From: JAYZDB01 sp036338025
GTDB taxonomy: Bacteria > Planctomycetota > UBA1135 > UBA2386
NCBI GenBank assembly: GCA_036338025.1
Contig: JAYZDB010000254.1
Coordinates: 1-12,018, forward strand
Direction: 5' to 3'
Length of the DNA: 12,018 bases
Both the position numbers and the translations under genes were made by a program. Shown one piece after another: positions 1-7,096 of the stretch (its first letter is position 1; each line of letters begins with the position of its first letter). The notes under the pieces were generated by a model that had not been told where the DNA came from, searched no databases, and worked only from the letters and a program-made list of their open reading frames with translations.

Positions 1-1
1 C

Positions 2-754
2 ATGGAGCCTCTCTCGGCCTGCATCATCTCGTTCAACGAGGAAGATCGGATCGAAGCCTGTATCCGTAGTCTACAGTTTTGCGACGAGATCCTGGTGCTC
101 GACAGCGAATCCACCGATCGGACCCGTACGATTGCCAGCGACTTGGGAGCTCGGGTCGAGATTCAGTCGTTCCTTGGCCACCAACTCCAAAAACAACGTG
201 CGGCCGAACTCGCAACCCACAACTGGGTCCTGTCGGTGGACTGCGACGAGACCATTACGCCTGAGCTCGCGCAAGAGATACAACAGCAGCGTGAGCAAGG
301 GCTCGGAGACGCGGCGGCGTTTTCCATGCCGCGTCGCAACATCTACCTCGGTCGGATGATGCGCCACGGTTTCTTCTGGCCGGACCGTAAGGTCCGCTGG
401 TTCGATCGCAGACGAGCACACTGGGGCGGCGTGGATCCCCACGACCGTGTCGAGGTCGATCCAGGCGCCCACGTCACCCGCCTGCAGGGTGAGCTTCTCC
501 ACGACAGCTTTCGCTCGCTCGCAGATGCCCGCGCCACCAACTGGAAGTTCGCGCTGATCGCCGCCAAAGCACTCGCCGAGCACGGCGTACGGGCTGGCCC
601 TTTGACCCCCTGGGTCCGCGCGGTCGCGGTGTTCGCCAAGTGCCTGGGCCCAAAACTAGGCTTCCTCGACGGATGGCGGGGCGTGCTGGCGGCCTGGTTG
701 TCGGCCCGGCACAACTACTGGAAATACCGCGAACTTCGTTCCATCCAGCCCTGA
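2..754 (+). CDS. Family 2 glycosyltransferase, LPS-core (WaaE/KdtX) type
   Basis: A 250-residue protein with the GT-A fold signature of GT2 enzymes. The N-terminal strand is 'SACIISFNEEDRIEACIRSL' (residues 5-24), followed by 'CDEILVLDSESTDRT' (27-41), the nucleotide-sugar binding region. A DxD-type metal/UDP-sugar motif, D80-C-D82-E, sits at the usual place. Length and motif order match the WaaE/KdtX group, which adds hexose to the inner core of lipopolysaccharide at the cytoplasmic face of the inner membrane. The ATG lies at base 2. Family members begin only a few residues before this strand, so the start is probably native, although its ribosome binding site is outside the window. No transmembrane helix is obvious. 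It ends 96 bp before the M14 peptidase gene and has no evident functional link to it. The exact sugar donor and acceptor cannot be read from the sequence. GT2 assignment is very likely; the LPS role is an inference. Confidence 0.85.
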   Translation: MEPLSACIISFNEEDRIEACIRSLQFCDEILVLDSESTDRTRTIASDLGARVEIQSFLGHQLQKQRAAELATHNWVLSVDCDETITPELAQEIQQQREQGLGDAAAFSMPRRNIYLGRMMRHGFFWPDRKVRWFDRRRAHWGGVDPHDRVEVDPGAHVTRLQGELLHDSFRSLADARATNWKFALIAAKALAEHGVRAGPLTPWVRAVAVFAKCLGPKLGFLDGWRGVLAAWLSARHNYWKYRELRSIQP

Positions 755-850
755 TGCCGCAGGTTCCATGTCGGCTGGGTCCGCACAGCGACCTGTTCGA
801 CGCAGTATCACCATTCTGGTACGCCACCCCGAGGCGATTCCGGGGATCGT
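755..850 (+). other. Intergenic region between glycosyltransferase and M14 peptidase
   Basis: This 96-bp gap contains no ORF with family features, no strong hairpin followed by a T-run, and no convincing -35/-10 pair. The stretch just before the peptidase start (around 829-835, 'cgaggcg') has only weak similarity to a Shine-Dalgarno site. I cannot tell whether the peptidase is transcribed separately or read through from the glycosyltransferase. Confidence 0.4.
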
Positions 851-2674
851 ATGCATGCCATGAACAACGCACCGCTTCCCATCATCCTCGCAGCATTTCT
901 CACCAGTGCCCTGCCCAACCTCTCCAGCACCGCACTACGCGCCCAGCACCCCAAAGAGGCAACCAAGCAGGAGTTCCAAACTCCCTGCGAAGCTTCCGGG
1001 TTCAAGGAGTACACCAGCCACAAGGAGATGTGGGACTATCTACAGAACCTGCAAGCGACCACCACGGAGATGAAGTTGGGGTCGTACGGCAAGTCCTGGC
1101 AAGGCAGGGAGCTGCCCTACGCGATCTTCAGCCGCCCTACCATCACGCAACCCTGGGAAGCGATGGTCTCCGGCAAGCCCATCGTGTTGTGCCACGCCAA
1201 CGTACATGGCGGCGAGCGCACACTTCGTGAGAGCCTCCTGATCTTCGTACGAGAACTCGCGACCAAGGGCACGCCAGCCAACAAGCTCCTCGATGACTTG
1301 ATCATCCTGGTCGCGCCCCAGATCAATCCCGACGGCTTCGAGGCCACCCCACGTGGTACACGCGGCAACTCCTGGGGCATCGACATGAACCGCGACTACA
1401 TGAAGCTGGAGCAGCGTGCGCTGGCCAATCTGGTGCAGAACATGCACAACTCCTGGCACCCGCACGTCATCATTGACGGACACAACGGTGGTTCACGGCC
1501 ATACGACCTCTGCTATCAAGCCACCAGCAATGCAACTCCTGCCAAGAGCATCGGTCTGCTGTGTGATAAGGAAGTGTTCCCCTACATCAACAAGCGGATG
1601 GAGGACAATGGCTACCGGTCCTTCTACTACAGCGGTGGCAACAATGAGCGCTGGAAGGTCGGCGGCAGCGACCCCCGTATCAGCCGCAACTACAGCGGCT
1701 TCATCAACTGCGTCGGCATCCTGTTCGAATCTCCGCACGGACGAACCACCTTGGAGACCGGCGCGAAGGCCGGCGTGGTCGGCTATCGGGCGGTCCTGGA
1801 GTTCACTGCGCGCAATCCAGATCGGGTCATCAGCCTGGTCACTGAAGCACGGCGTACCACCATTGCGATGGGTGAAACTCCCCAGGGCGAAGTGATGGTC
1901 CAGATGAAGAATGGTCCCGAGGACTTCAAGGTTGACTACGAATTGCGTGATGGCACCAAGGTGACTGGCGCAGACATCATCAAGAAGCCAATCGTCACCA
2001 AGTCTCGCAAGCGCGCCTACGCCTATCTCCTGCCGCGAGAGGCCCGCGACGCGGTTGCAATGCTGCGCCGTCACAACATCACGGTCGAAGTCCTGCAAAA
2101 GACGACCAAGATCGACGTCGAAGCCTACAAGCTCGAAGATGTCGAGTACCTGCGGGAATACAACCACGCTGGAGCCGTGCGAGTCAAGGTCAGCGAAGTC
2201 GTACAATTATCCAGGAGATTCCCAGCCGGCACCTTCGTCGTCCATACGTCGCAGATGCACGGGCGCGTCGTCGCCCACATGTTGGAGCCCGAGACCAACG
2301 ACAATGTGGTACGCTGGAACACCATGGACGCGCTGCTACCCAAGACGCGTACCACCAAGGCAATCGCTGCCGCCAGCGCGCAGGCCAAAAAGAAATCCGG
2401 ACCCACTGGCGTGACCCGCACTGCAAACGCAGGCACCCGACAAAGCGCGGAGCGCGGAGCCCAAAAGGGCGGCGACAACGCAACGGCGAAAGGCAAGGGT
2501 TCGGGTCGGCAAGGCGCCGGCGGCCAACGACCACCTCGCGAGCGCTGGGGTGGCGGAGCCGGTGCACGACGCGGTAATCGTGGTATTGGCCGGCGCCGAT
2601 CACAGGGACCGGCGGTCATCCCGATCTACAAATTGCTCAAGCCGACGCCGTTGCCTACACGCCTGATGAACTGA
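851..2674 (+). CDS. Exported M14-family zinc carboxypeptidase with basic Gly/Arg-rich C-terminal tail
   Basis: This 607-residue protein is a zinc metallopeptidase of the carboxypeptidase A (M14) family. Zinc ligands are visible as H119-G-G-E122 (in 'CHANVHGGE') and H211 (in 'IDGHNGG'). Substrate-binding elements are N159-P-D and N180-R-D. The general base is E293 in 'ILFESPHG'. Residues 10-31 form a hydrophobic, signal-peptide-like stretch ending near 'ALRAQ', though its n-region is poor in basic residues. After the catalytic domain (about 55-320) comes a region of roughly 175 residues with a conserved-looking end, 'HMLEPETNDNVVRWN'. Residues about 500-588 are low-complexity, rich in Gly, Arg, Lys, Ala and Gln. 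The extreme C-terminus 'VIPIYKLLKP' looks ordered again. An alternative ATG is at 860 (residue 4); neither start has a strong Shine-Dalgarno site. It probably trims peptides in the periplasm or outside the cell. Family assignment is firm; the substrate is unknown, and M14 also includes cell-wall amidases. Confidence 0.93.
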   Translation: MHAMNNAPLPIILAAFLTSALPNLSSTALRAQHPKEATKQEFQTPCEASGFKEYTSHKEMWDYLQNLQATTTEMKLGSYGKSWQGRELPYAIFSRPTITQPWEAMVSGKPIVLCHANVHGGERTLRESLLIFVRELATKGTPANKLLDDLIILVAPQINPDGFEATPRGTRGNSWGIDMNRDYMKLEQRALANLVQNMHNSWHPHVIIDGHNGGSRPYDLCYQATSNATPAKSIGLLCDKEVFPYINKRMEDNGYRSFYYSGGNNERWKVGGSDPRISRNYSGFINCVGILFESPHGRTTLETGAKAGVVGYRAVLEFTARNPDRVISLVTEARRTTIAMGETPQGEVMVQMKNGPEDFKVDYELRDGTKVTGADIIKKPIVTKSRKRAYAYLLPREARDAVAMLRRHNITVEVLQKTTKIDVEAYKLEDVEYLREYNHAGAVRVKVSEVVQLSRRFPAGTFVVHTSQMHGRVVAHMLEPETNDNVVRWNTMDALLPKTRTTKAIAAASAQAKKKSGPTGVTRTANAGTRQSAERGAQKGGDNATAKGKGSGRQGAGGQRPPRERWGGGAGARRGNRGIGRRRSQGPAVIPIYKLLKPTPLPTRLMN

Positions 2675-2710
2675 ACGGCGCCGGAACTCCGCTCGCCAGC
2701 ATCGTGTGGG

Positions 2711-2733
2711 GAATCCTGCCATTCTGAGGATTC
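2711..2733 (+). repeat. 7-bp inverted repeat (possible hairpin) downstream of the M14 gene
   Basis: GAATCCT (2711-2717) and AGGATTC (2727-2733) are exact reverse complements separated by 9 nt. The stem starts 37 bp after the M14 stop codon. No T-run follows ('gtgtcgt' instead), so it is not a classical intrinsic terminator. It could be a weak or factor-assisted terminator, a 3'-end stabilising hairpin, or an operator for the following gene. Confidence 0.35.
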
Positions 2734-2757
2734 GTGTCGTCTACCAGTGGCCCGGGT

Positions 2758-2763
2758 TAGAGT
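2758..2763 (+). promoter_or_regulatory. Candidate -10 box (TAGAGT) for a leaderless lipoprotein transcript
   Basis: The hexamer fits the TAnnnT core of a -10 element and ends exactly 6 nt before the ATG at 2770. Transcription from it would start at or next to the start codon, which would explain the missing Shine-Dalgarno site. I do not see a good -35 hexamer 16-18 bp upstream, so support is limited. Confidence 0.35.
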
Positions 2764-2769
2764 GCGGGC

Positions 2770-3495
2770 ATGCAACTCTCCCTGCGGAGCCTTGTCACCG
2801 TGACAAGTCTGGTGGTGACAGCATCGTGCTCAGGACCACCCGCCCCGGTGGTGCCAGTCGAACCAACATCCCCAGGCCCTGAAGCCGGGTTGCTGACGGC
2901 CCGTGCACTGGTCAGGGCAGCGCCTGCTGACTGGCAGTCCCACTGGCAACGATTGCGCAAGATGGACAAGTCGGCGACTCCGGCAATCCTGCGTGCCCTG
3001 CGTGAACAACCCGAGGGCCACGGCAGCCAGGCCGCGATTCACCTGTTGGGCGAAGCTGCCGACGTACGCGCCAAGACCTTTCTGCTCGAACTGTTGCATG
3101 GCGGCGACGAACGCGGTGCGGAAGCCGCCCTCGCGCTGGGTAAACTCGCCGACACCACCACCATTGGCAGCCTCAAAACAGCGGCCCAATCGGCGGCGAC
3201 ACCGATGACAACCCGCGCAGCAGCAGCGGCAGCGTTGGTCACGATGGGCGAAGGCCCATCGGTCGTGTCCTTTCTCGAAGCCATCTTCCTGGCCGCCTCG
3301 CCGTACGCCAGCGCCTCGAGCCGACAACACAAGATCCCTGCCAACAAGACCCGTTGGGCCCATGAGCGCTACATGATCATCGAAGCCCTGCGCGGGCGAT
3401 ACCGGGGTGAGACCTTCGGCCTGGATGAAGACAGTTCCTGGCCAGCAATGCGCGCCGCCGCCGCCAAGATGGCAAAACGTCTACGCCGCAAGTAG
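2770..3495 (+). CDS. Small HEAT-repeat-like lipoprotein
   Basis: A 241-residue protein with a lipoprotein-type signal: 'MQLSLRSLVTVTSLVV' followed by 'TASC' with Cys20 as the likely lipidation site. Thr at -3 is unusual for a lipobox, so lipidation is probable rather than certain. Residues 21-38 form a Pro/Val-rich linker. From about residue 65 to 165 the chain is a run of short Ala/Leu-rich amphipathic helices ('AAIHLLGEAADVRAKTFLLE', 'AALALGKLAD', 'AAAAALVTMG'), which is the pattern of HEAT/PBS-lyase-like solenoid repeats used for protein binding. The C-terminus is basic. No catalytic motif is visible. It is probably anchored to a membrane and faces the periplasm. The gene ends only 7 bp from the convergent propeller gene, so their transcripts probably overlap. 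The partner protein is unknown. Confidence 0.7.
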   Translation: MQLSLRSLVTVTSLVVTASCSGPPAPVVPVEPTSPGPEAGLLTARALVRAAPADWQSHWQRLRKMDKSATPAILRALREQPEGHGSQAAIHLLGEAADVRAKTFLLELLHGGDERGAEAALALGKLADTTTIGSLKTAAQSAATPMTTRAAAAAALVTMGEGPSVVSFLEAIFLAASPYASASSRQHKIPANKTRWAHERYMIIEALRGRYRGETFGLDEDSSWPAMRAAAAKMAKRLRRK

Positions 3496-3502
3496 CGCGG
3501 GC

Positions 3503-4834
3503 TCATTGCGCCAGGTCTTGCGCGATCGCATACAGGTACCGACGTCCGCGAAGGTAGATCCGATCCCCGACGATGGCGGCGCTGGCATCAAAGGTGTCCT
3601 CGAGCTTGTTGGAAGCGAGTTCCTGGTACTTCGTTCCGGTCCCGATCACCTTGGTGATGCCCCCACGATCGGTGATGTAGAACCGGTCCGCGACCCCGAT
3701 AGGAGAGGAGTAGATGGTGCGAAGGCCGCGCAAACGCTGGCCTCCGTAGTGCACCTTGCCGGTCTTGGCATCGAGGCAAGACAAGACCGCCGTGTTGCCG
3801 CGCAGAAAATACAGTTCGCTACCCATCAGCAAACCCGACGGTACGTATGAGGTAGCTTCGCGGTGTTGCCAGACAACCTGGGGACTGTCGGTGATATCAC
3901 CCGAGGCTCCCTCCAGGCGCACCGCCTGCAACATCCGACCGCGATACCCGCTCATCAGGTAGACCAAGCCATCAGCGTAGACCGGCGTCGGGATGCAGTT
4001 GACTGTCATGCCACCACACGACCAGATCACCTTGCCAGTCTCGAGGTCATAGCCACGAGAAGCCCCCGTCGCGGCAATGATCACCTGGGGACGGCCGGCA
4101 ACCGTCAGGATCAGCGGTGTTGACCAGCTGGTGACCTCCTCGTGATCTCGACGCCATCGTTCCTCGCCAGTGCGCTTGTCGAGAGCCACGACGAAGGAAT
4201 CGCCCTCGTGGTCCCAGTTGACCACCAGTGTATCTCCATGCAGGGCGGGGGATGATGCTTCACCGTAGGCACGCCGCGTGCGCATGATCCCGAGTTGCTT
4301 GGACCAGACCGGTCGCCCGTCCATGTCCAGACAGTAGAGACCCCGGGACCCAAAGTGCAGGTAGAGGAACTCACCGTCCGTGACCGGAGACGCTGAAACC
4401 TGGGTCATCGTGTTGTGCAGCCCTTCGTGGGGCACAATCGAGCACAGCGTCTTGCGCCACAGGACCAAACCTGTGTGGCGGTCGATCGCCAGCACCACGT
4501 AGTCATGCACGTGAGTCGGCGCTGGCTCCGAGAAGCGACGTGCGTCTGGGTCCGGCACCACTGGCGGCGTGCCGGTCTTCGCGGTCTTGATCCCGCTGGT
4601 GACGTAGATCCGGTCACCCCACACGATCGGAGAGGAGCCTCCTTCACCCGGCAGTTCGATCTTGAACAACAGGTTTTCCTGCTCGCTCCAACGTATCGGG
4701 GGGTTTCCACCCGTCGCCAGACCACGGCAGCCGGGACCACGCCAATTGTCCCAGTCAGCCTCGTCGACTGGTTCGATGTGCAAGCAACCGCCCAGACACG
4801 CGGAGACAACTGCGACAGTGAAGATTCGATGCAT
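3503..4834 (-). CDS. PQQ-binding-like beta-propeller lipoprotein
   Basis: A 443-residue protein starting at the ATG at 4834. A longer reading frame reaches 4888, but the 4834 start begins directly with a signal peptide ('MHRIFTVAVVSACLGGC', lipobox LGGC, Cys17), and AGGGA lies 7 nt upstream. The mature chain opens with 'DWDNWRGPGCRGLA' and then shows successive propeller blades with repeated features such as 'SSPIVWGDRIYVTSG', 'VLAIDRHTGLVLWRKTL', 'VVALDKRTGEERWRRDHEE' and 'RGYDLETGKVIWSCGGMT'. The 'A.D..TG...W' repeat is the hallmark of PQQ/BamB-type beta-propellers. Proteins of this type are abundant in planctomycetes and usually lack PQQ-dependent dehydrogenase activity, so a binding or scaffold role is more likely than catalysis. 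It lies 10 bp downstream of the flavin oxidoreductase gene and is probably cotranscribed with it. The function of the pair is unknown. Confidence 0.88.
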   Translation of the reverse strand: MHRIFTVAVVSACLGGCLHIEPVDEADWDNWRGPGCRGLATGGNPPIRWSEQENLLFKIELPGEGGSSPIVWGDRIYVTSGIKTAKTGTPPVVPDPDARRFSEPAPTHVHDYVVLAIDRHTGLVLWRKTLCSIVPHEGLHNTMTQVSASPVTDGEFLYLHFGSRGLYCLDMDGRPVWSKQLGIMRTRRAYGEASSPALHGDTLVVNWDHEGDSFVVALDKRTGEERWRRDHEEVTSWSTPLILTVAGRPQVIIAATGASRGYDLETGKVIWSCGGMTVNCIPTPVYADGLVYLMSGYRGRMLQAVRLEGASGDITDSPQVVWQHREATSYVPSGLLMGSELYFLRGNTAVLSCLDAKTGKVHYGGQRLRGLRTIYSSPIGVADRFYITDRGGITKVIGTGTKYQELASNKLEDTFDASAAIVGDRIYLRGRRYLYAIAQDLAQ

Positions 4835-4841
4835 GAGCCAG

Positions 4842-4846
4842 TCCCT
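4842..4846 (-). promoter_or_regulatory. Ribosome binding site of the propeller gene, overlapping the upstream stop codon
   Basis: On the minus strand, AGGGA lies 7 nt before the ATG at 4834 and overlaps the TAG stop (4847-4845) of the flavin oxidoreductase. This supports the 4834 start over the longer frame. It also suggests that ribosomes finishing the upstream gene help to start the propeller gene (translational coupling). Confidence 0.6.
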
Positions 4847-6269
4847 AGCGGAGCTTCTTGTAATCCGGGTCGAGCGGATAACAACCACTGATCTCGCCCT
4901 GCCGTGCTGACGTGGTGCAATCGCTCAGCGTTCGGCAAATCCGCTTGTGCTGTAATGGGTCGCCCCGCAACACGTCGAGCGGAAGTTCTGGATACGACAA
5001 CACCATCCGACCGATCCCGACGACATCGACGTGACCGGCAGCGACTTCGTGCTGGGCGACGCCTGGTAAGAACTCCTGCAGGTAGCTGTACCCGCTGCCT
5101 ACCAGCACCAGGTCGGGAAACGCCGCCTTGCAGTGCCGGACTGCCTCCAGATGGTAGGCAACGCTGAGCAAGGGATCCTCCGGTGGCAGATACCCGTCGC
5201 TCGGCGGGTAGGCCGCCGGTCGCTGCAGATGCGGGCAGTAATAAGGCGAACCAACAGTGATGTTGACCAGCCGGACCGCCAGCTCGCGACACAAGCCGAG
5301 GAACTGCTGCGAATCGTCAAAATCGGGCTGCCGTGGATCCTCGGCGTCGATCCCAAACCCGTAGCGCCACGGCCGATGCTCGATCCCATCCGGTACACCG
5401 ACTTCGTTGCTCGCGTGCTTGTGAAACGGTACCGAGTCACAGACTGAGACCCGGGTCGCGACGTGGAGACCCGGACAAGCGGACCGAACGCCCTCGACAA
5501 GCTCACGAAAAAAACGCGTACGATTCTCGAAGCTGCCGCCAAAGTCACCTTCACGAGTCTTGGCGCCAAGGAGTTCATGCAGCAGGTAGCCGTGGCAACA
5601 CTTGATGTCGACAAAGTGGAATCCAGCCTGCATCGCCACCCTGGCCGCCGCGATGTAGCTGTCCAAGATCTCGCGCAACTCCGCATCCGAAAGCACCGGG
5701 TCGGCGAGACTGATCCCAGCCCGAGCATCCAACACGGGGTGGTGGTAGGCGATGCGCGGGGCTGGCCCTGACTCGCTCGGACATGACCATCGTCCAGAAT
5801 GGGTCAGCTGCAGCCCGACAAACAACTCGTCCGGATCCTCACCAACCTCGGCGTGACCAGCCCGAACCTCCTCGATCAGTTCCGACAGGTCGCCCACCAC
5901 ATCGACCGTCTCGTTGCAAAACAACTGCCGCGGGTTAGCCCGACCGTCCTCACGAACCGCGAAGGCCTCACCACCCCAGATCAACTTGGCGCCGGAGCGA
6001 CCGAAGCGTCGCCACCGCCGACGGGTCCAATCCGAGGGCCGACCATCGGCAGTGCCGTCCCAGCCCTCCATAGGATGCACAGCAAACCGGTTGTGCAGAG
6101 TGTGGCCATAGACATCGAGCGGCTGCCCGAGCGGTCCCGCCCGTCCGCGTAGCTCCGCATCGCATTGAATCGGTACGCCCAGCGCCGCCATCGCGAGACC
6201 GAACTCCTCCACGGTCTTGAACCGACCGGGCTGAGTAAAGTTCGCCGGACTGGGAGAGGACGGGTCCAT
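4845..6269 (-). CDS. Old-yellow-enzyme-like NADH:flavin oxidoreductase
   Basis: A 474-residue TIM-barrel flavoprotein. Start ATG at 6269; the same frame is open to 6692, but the extra part is Arg/Pro-rich, unlike any family, and overlaps pepE. Family marks in order: 'HNRFAVHPMEGWDG' (59-72), 'VGLQLTHSGR' (151-160), 'DIKCCHGYLLHELL' (221-234, the HGY element at 226-228), 'GGSFENRTRFF' (244-254) and the FMN-phosphate loop 'VVGIGRMVLSYPELP' (416-430). Relatives with a 4Fe-4S cluster, such as 2,4-dienoyl-CoA reductase and trimethylamine dehydrogenase, carry four Cys after the barrel. Here only C445, C451 and C463 are seen (C-x5-C-x11-C). The protein ends shortly after, so the second flavin/NAD domain of those relatives is absent. 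It probably reduces an activated C=C bond of an unknown substrate in the cytoplasm. A TACTCT hexamer 4 nt before the ATG could be a -10 box, and no Shine-Dalgarno site is visible. It lies 95 bp after pepE. Confidence 0.9.
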   Translation of the reverse strand: MDPSSPSPANFTQPGRFKTVEEFGLAMAALGVPIQCDAELRGRAGPLGQPLDVYGHTLHNRFAVHPMEGWDGTADGRPSDWTRRRWRRFGRSGAKLIWGGEAFAVREDGRANPRQLFCNETVDVVGDLSELIEEVRAGHAEVGEDPDELFVGLQLTHSGRWSCPSESGPAPRIAYHHPVLDARAGISLADPVLSDAELREILDSYIAAARVAMQAGFHFVDIKCCHGYLLHELLGAKTREGDFGGSFENRTRFFRELVEGVRSACPGLHVATRVSVCDSVPFHKHASNEVGVPDGIEHRPWRYGFGIDAEDPRQPDFDDSQQFLGLCRELAVRLVNITVGSPYYCPHLQRPAAYPPSDGYLPPEDPLLSVAYHLEAVRHCKAAFPDLVLVGSGYSYLQEFLPGVAQHEVAAGHVDVVGIGRMVLSYPELPLDVLRGDPLQHKRICRTLSDCTTSARQGEISGCYPLDPDYKKLR

Positions 6270-6364
6270 GCGGAGAGTAGAACGGCACGGGCCCGATGCA
6301 CCAAGCAGTTCACGCGCGGTATCACCCACGATCCATGGCCAGGCGGATCTGCGCAGCCCCGGGG

Positions 6365-7069
6365 CTAGCCCAGGTACTCGGTCAGATCCGTGCCGGGCTC
6401 GACGTCCTGCCTCGGCTGCCCACGGCGGAAGATCACCCCCCCGCGCTGACCTTCGAGGTACATCTGTCCAGCCTCGACCCGCAGCATGGCACCTTCCCGG
6501 ATTCCGACCACGACCTCCTCGTTGACCTCGTGAAACTCCCGGATCCGGGTCTCCCGGGTCTCGCCCATGTGGTCGCTGTCCGGTGGCGGGTCGATGAAAT
6601 GCGGGTTGAGCTGAATCGGCACCAACTGCAGGGCATCGAAACTCGGCGGGTAGACGATCGGCATGTCGTTGGTGGTCTTGATCGACAAACACGCGACATT
6701 CGACCCCGCGCTAGCCCCCATGTACGGCATGCCGTCGGCCACGCGCTCACGAATCGGATCCAGAAGGTCCAGTCGATAGAGGTGATCCAACAAGCGAAAG
6801 GTGTTGCCACCGCCGATAAACAGGGCCTGCGCCGATCCGACCGCCGCAGCTGGATCAGGCGCGGTATGGATGGACTCCAGCGGATACCCGATCCGCTCAA
6901 AACCACTGCGGGCCTTGGCTGCATAACCATCGAGATCTTCGAGGGCATACGGCACGAACAGGATCTGCTCGATGTCTGTCCCGAGGAAGGATCGGACGGA
7001 ATCCTGGCAGTGCTCCAGATAGCCACTGCCAAATTGGGTCGAATTGCTGATCAGTAGCAGTCGTTTCAC
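6365..7069 (-). CDS. pepE: Peptidase E (alpha-aspartyl dipeptidase, S51 family)
   Basis: A 234-residue cytoplasmic serine peptidase that releases N-terminal aspartate from dipeptides. The catalytic set of the E. coli enzyme occurs at the same numbers: nucleophile S120 in 'GASAGSN', H157 in 'LNPHF', E192 in 'GIREGAM', and also D135. Other family marks are 'LFIGGGNTFRLLDHL' (83-97) and the start 'KRLLLISNST'. Length is close to the 229 residues of E. coli PepE. There is no signal peptide. The start codon is GTG at 7069, supported by GGAG 6 nt upstream. The gene begins 27 bp after the stop of the D-Ala-D-Ala carboxypeptidase gene, so the two are very probably cotranscribed. This suggests intracellular processing of imported short peptides, but a general housekeeping role is just as possible. 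Confidence 0.95.
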   Translation of the reverse strand: MKRLLLISNSTQFGSGYLEHCQDSVRSFLGTDIEQILFVPYALEDLDGYAAKARSGFERIGYPLESIHTAPDPAAAVGSAQALFIGGGNTFRLLDHLYRLDLLDPIRERVADGMPYMGASAGSNVACLSIKTTNDMPIVYPPSFDALQLVPIQLNPHFIDPPPDSDHMGETRETRIREFHEVNEEVVVGIREGAMLRVEAGQMYLEGQRGGVIFRRGQPRQDVEPGTDLTEYLG

Positions 7070-7075
7070 TGTTTT

Positions 7076-7079
7076 CTCC
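7076..7079 (-). promoter_or_regulatory. Shine-Dalgarno site fixing the GTG start of pepE
   Basis: On the minus strand GGAG is followed by 6 nt (AAAACA) and then GTG. This is the clearest ribosome binding site in the minus-strand cluster. It supports the GTG at 7069 as the start even though no ATG is present there. Confidence 0.7.
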
Positions 7080-7096
7080 GTTTCTCACTCACGGCG

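Larger units (their letters stand above)
2675..2769 (+). other. Intergenic region with a short hairpin and a -10-like box
   Basis: This 95-bp gap separates the M14 peptidase from the HEAT-like lipoprotein. It holds a perfect 7-bp inverted repeat at 2711-2733 and a TAGAGT hexamer at 2758-2763, which ends 6 nt before the next ATG. There is no Shine-Dalgarno sequence in front of that ATG. Both elements are listed separately. Confidence 0.5.

Noticed and set aside
1493..2206. A 237-codon minus-strand frame opposite the M14 gene.
   Set aside because: It is opposite the conserved zinc and catalytic motifs of the M14 enzyme, has no ribosome binding site or domain, and is best explained as a shadow frame.
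2711..2733. Intrinsic terminator after the M14 gene.
   Set aside because: The 7-bp stem is real, but it has no T-run and only moderate GC content, so I list it only as an inverted repeat.
4405..5292. A 295-codon minus-strand frame spanning the junction of the propeller and flavin oxidoreductase genes.
   Set aside because: It is out of frame with both real genes, Arg/Ser/Cys-rich and without domain features.
6270..6692. An N-terminal extension of 141 codons to the flavin oxidoreductase.
   Set aside because: It overlaps pepE in another frame on the same strand, is low-complexity and Arg/Pro/Gly-rich, and the family's usual N-terminus follows the ATG at 6269.
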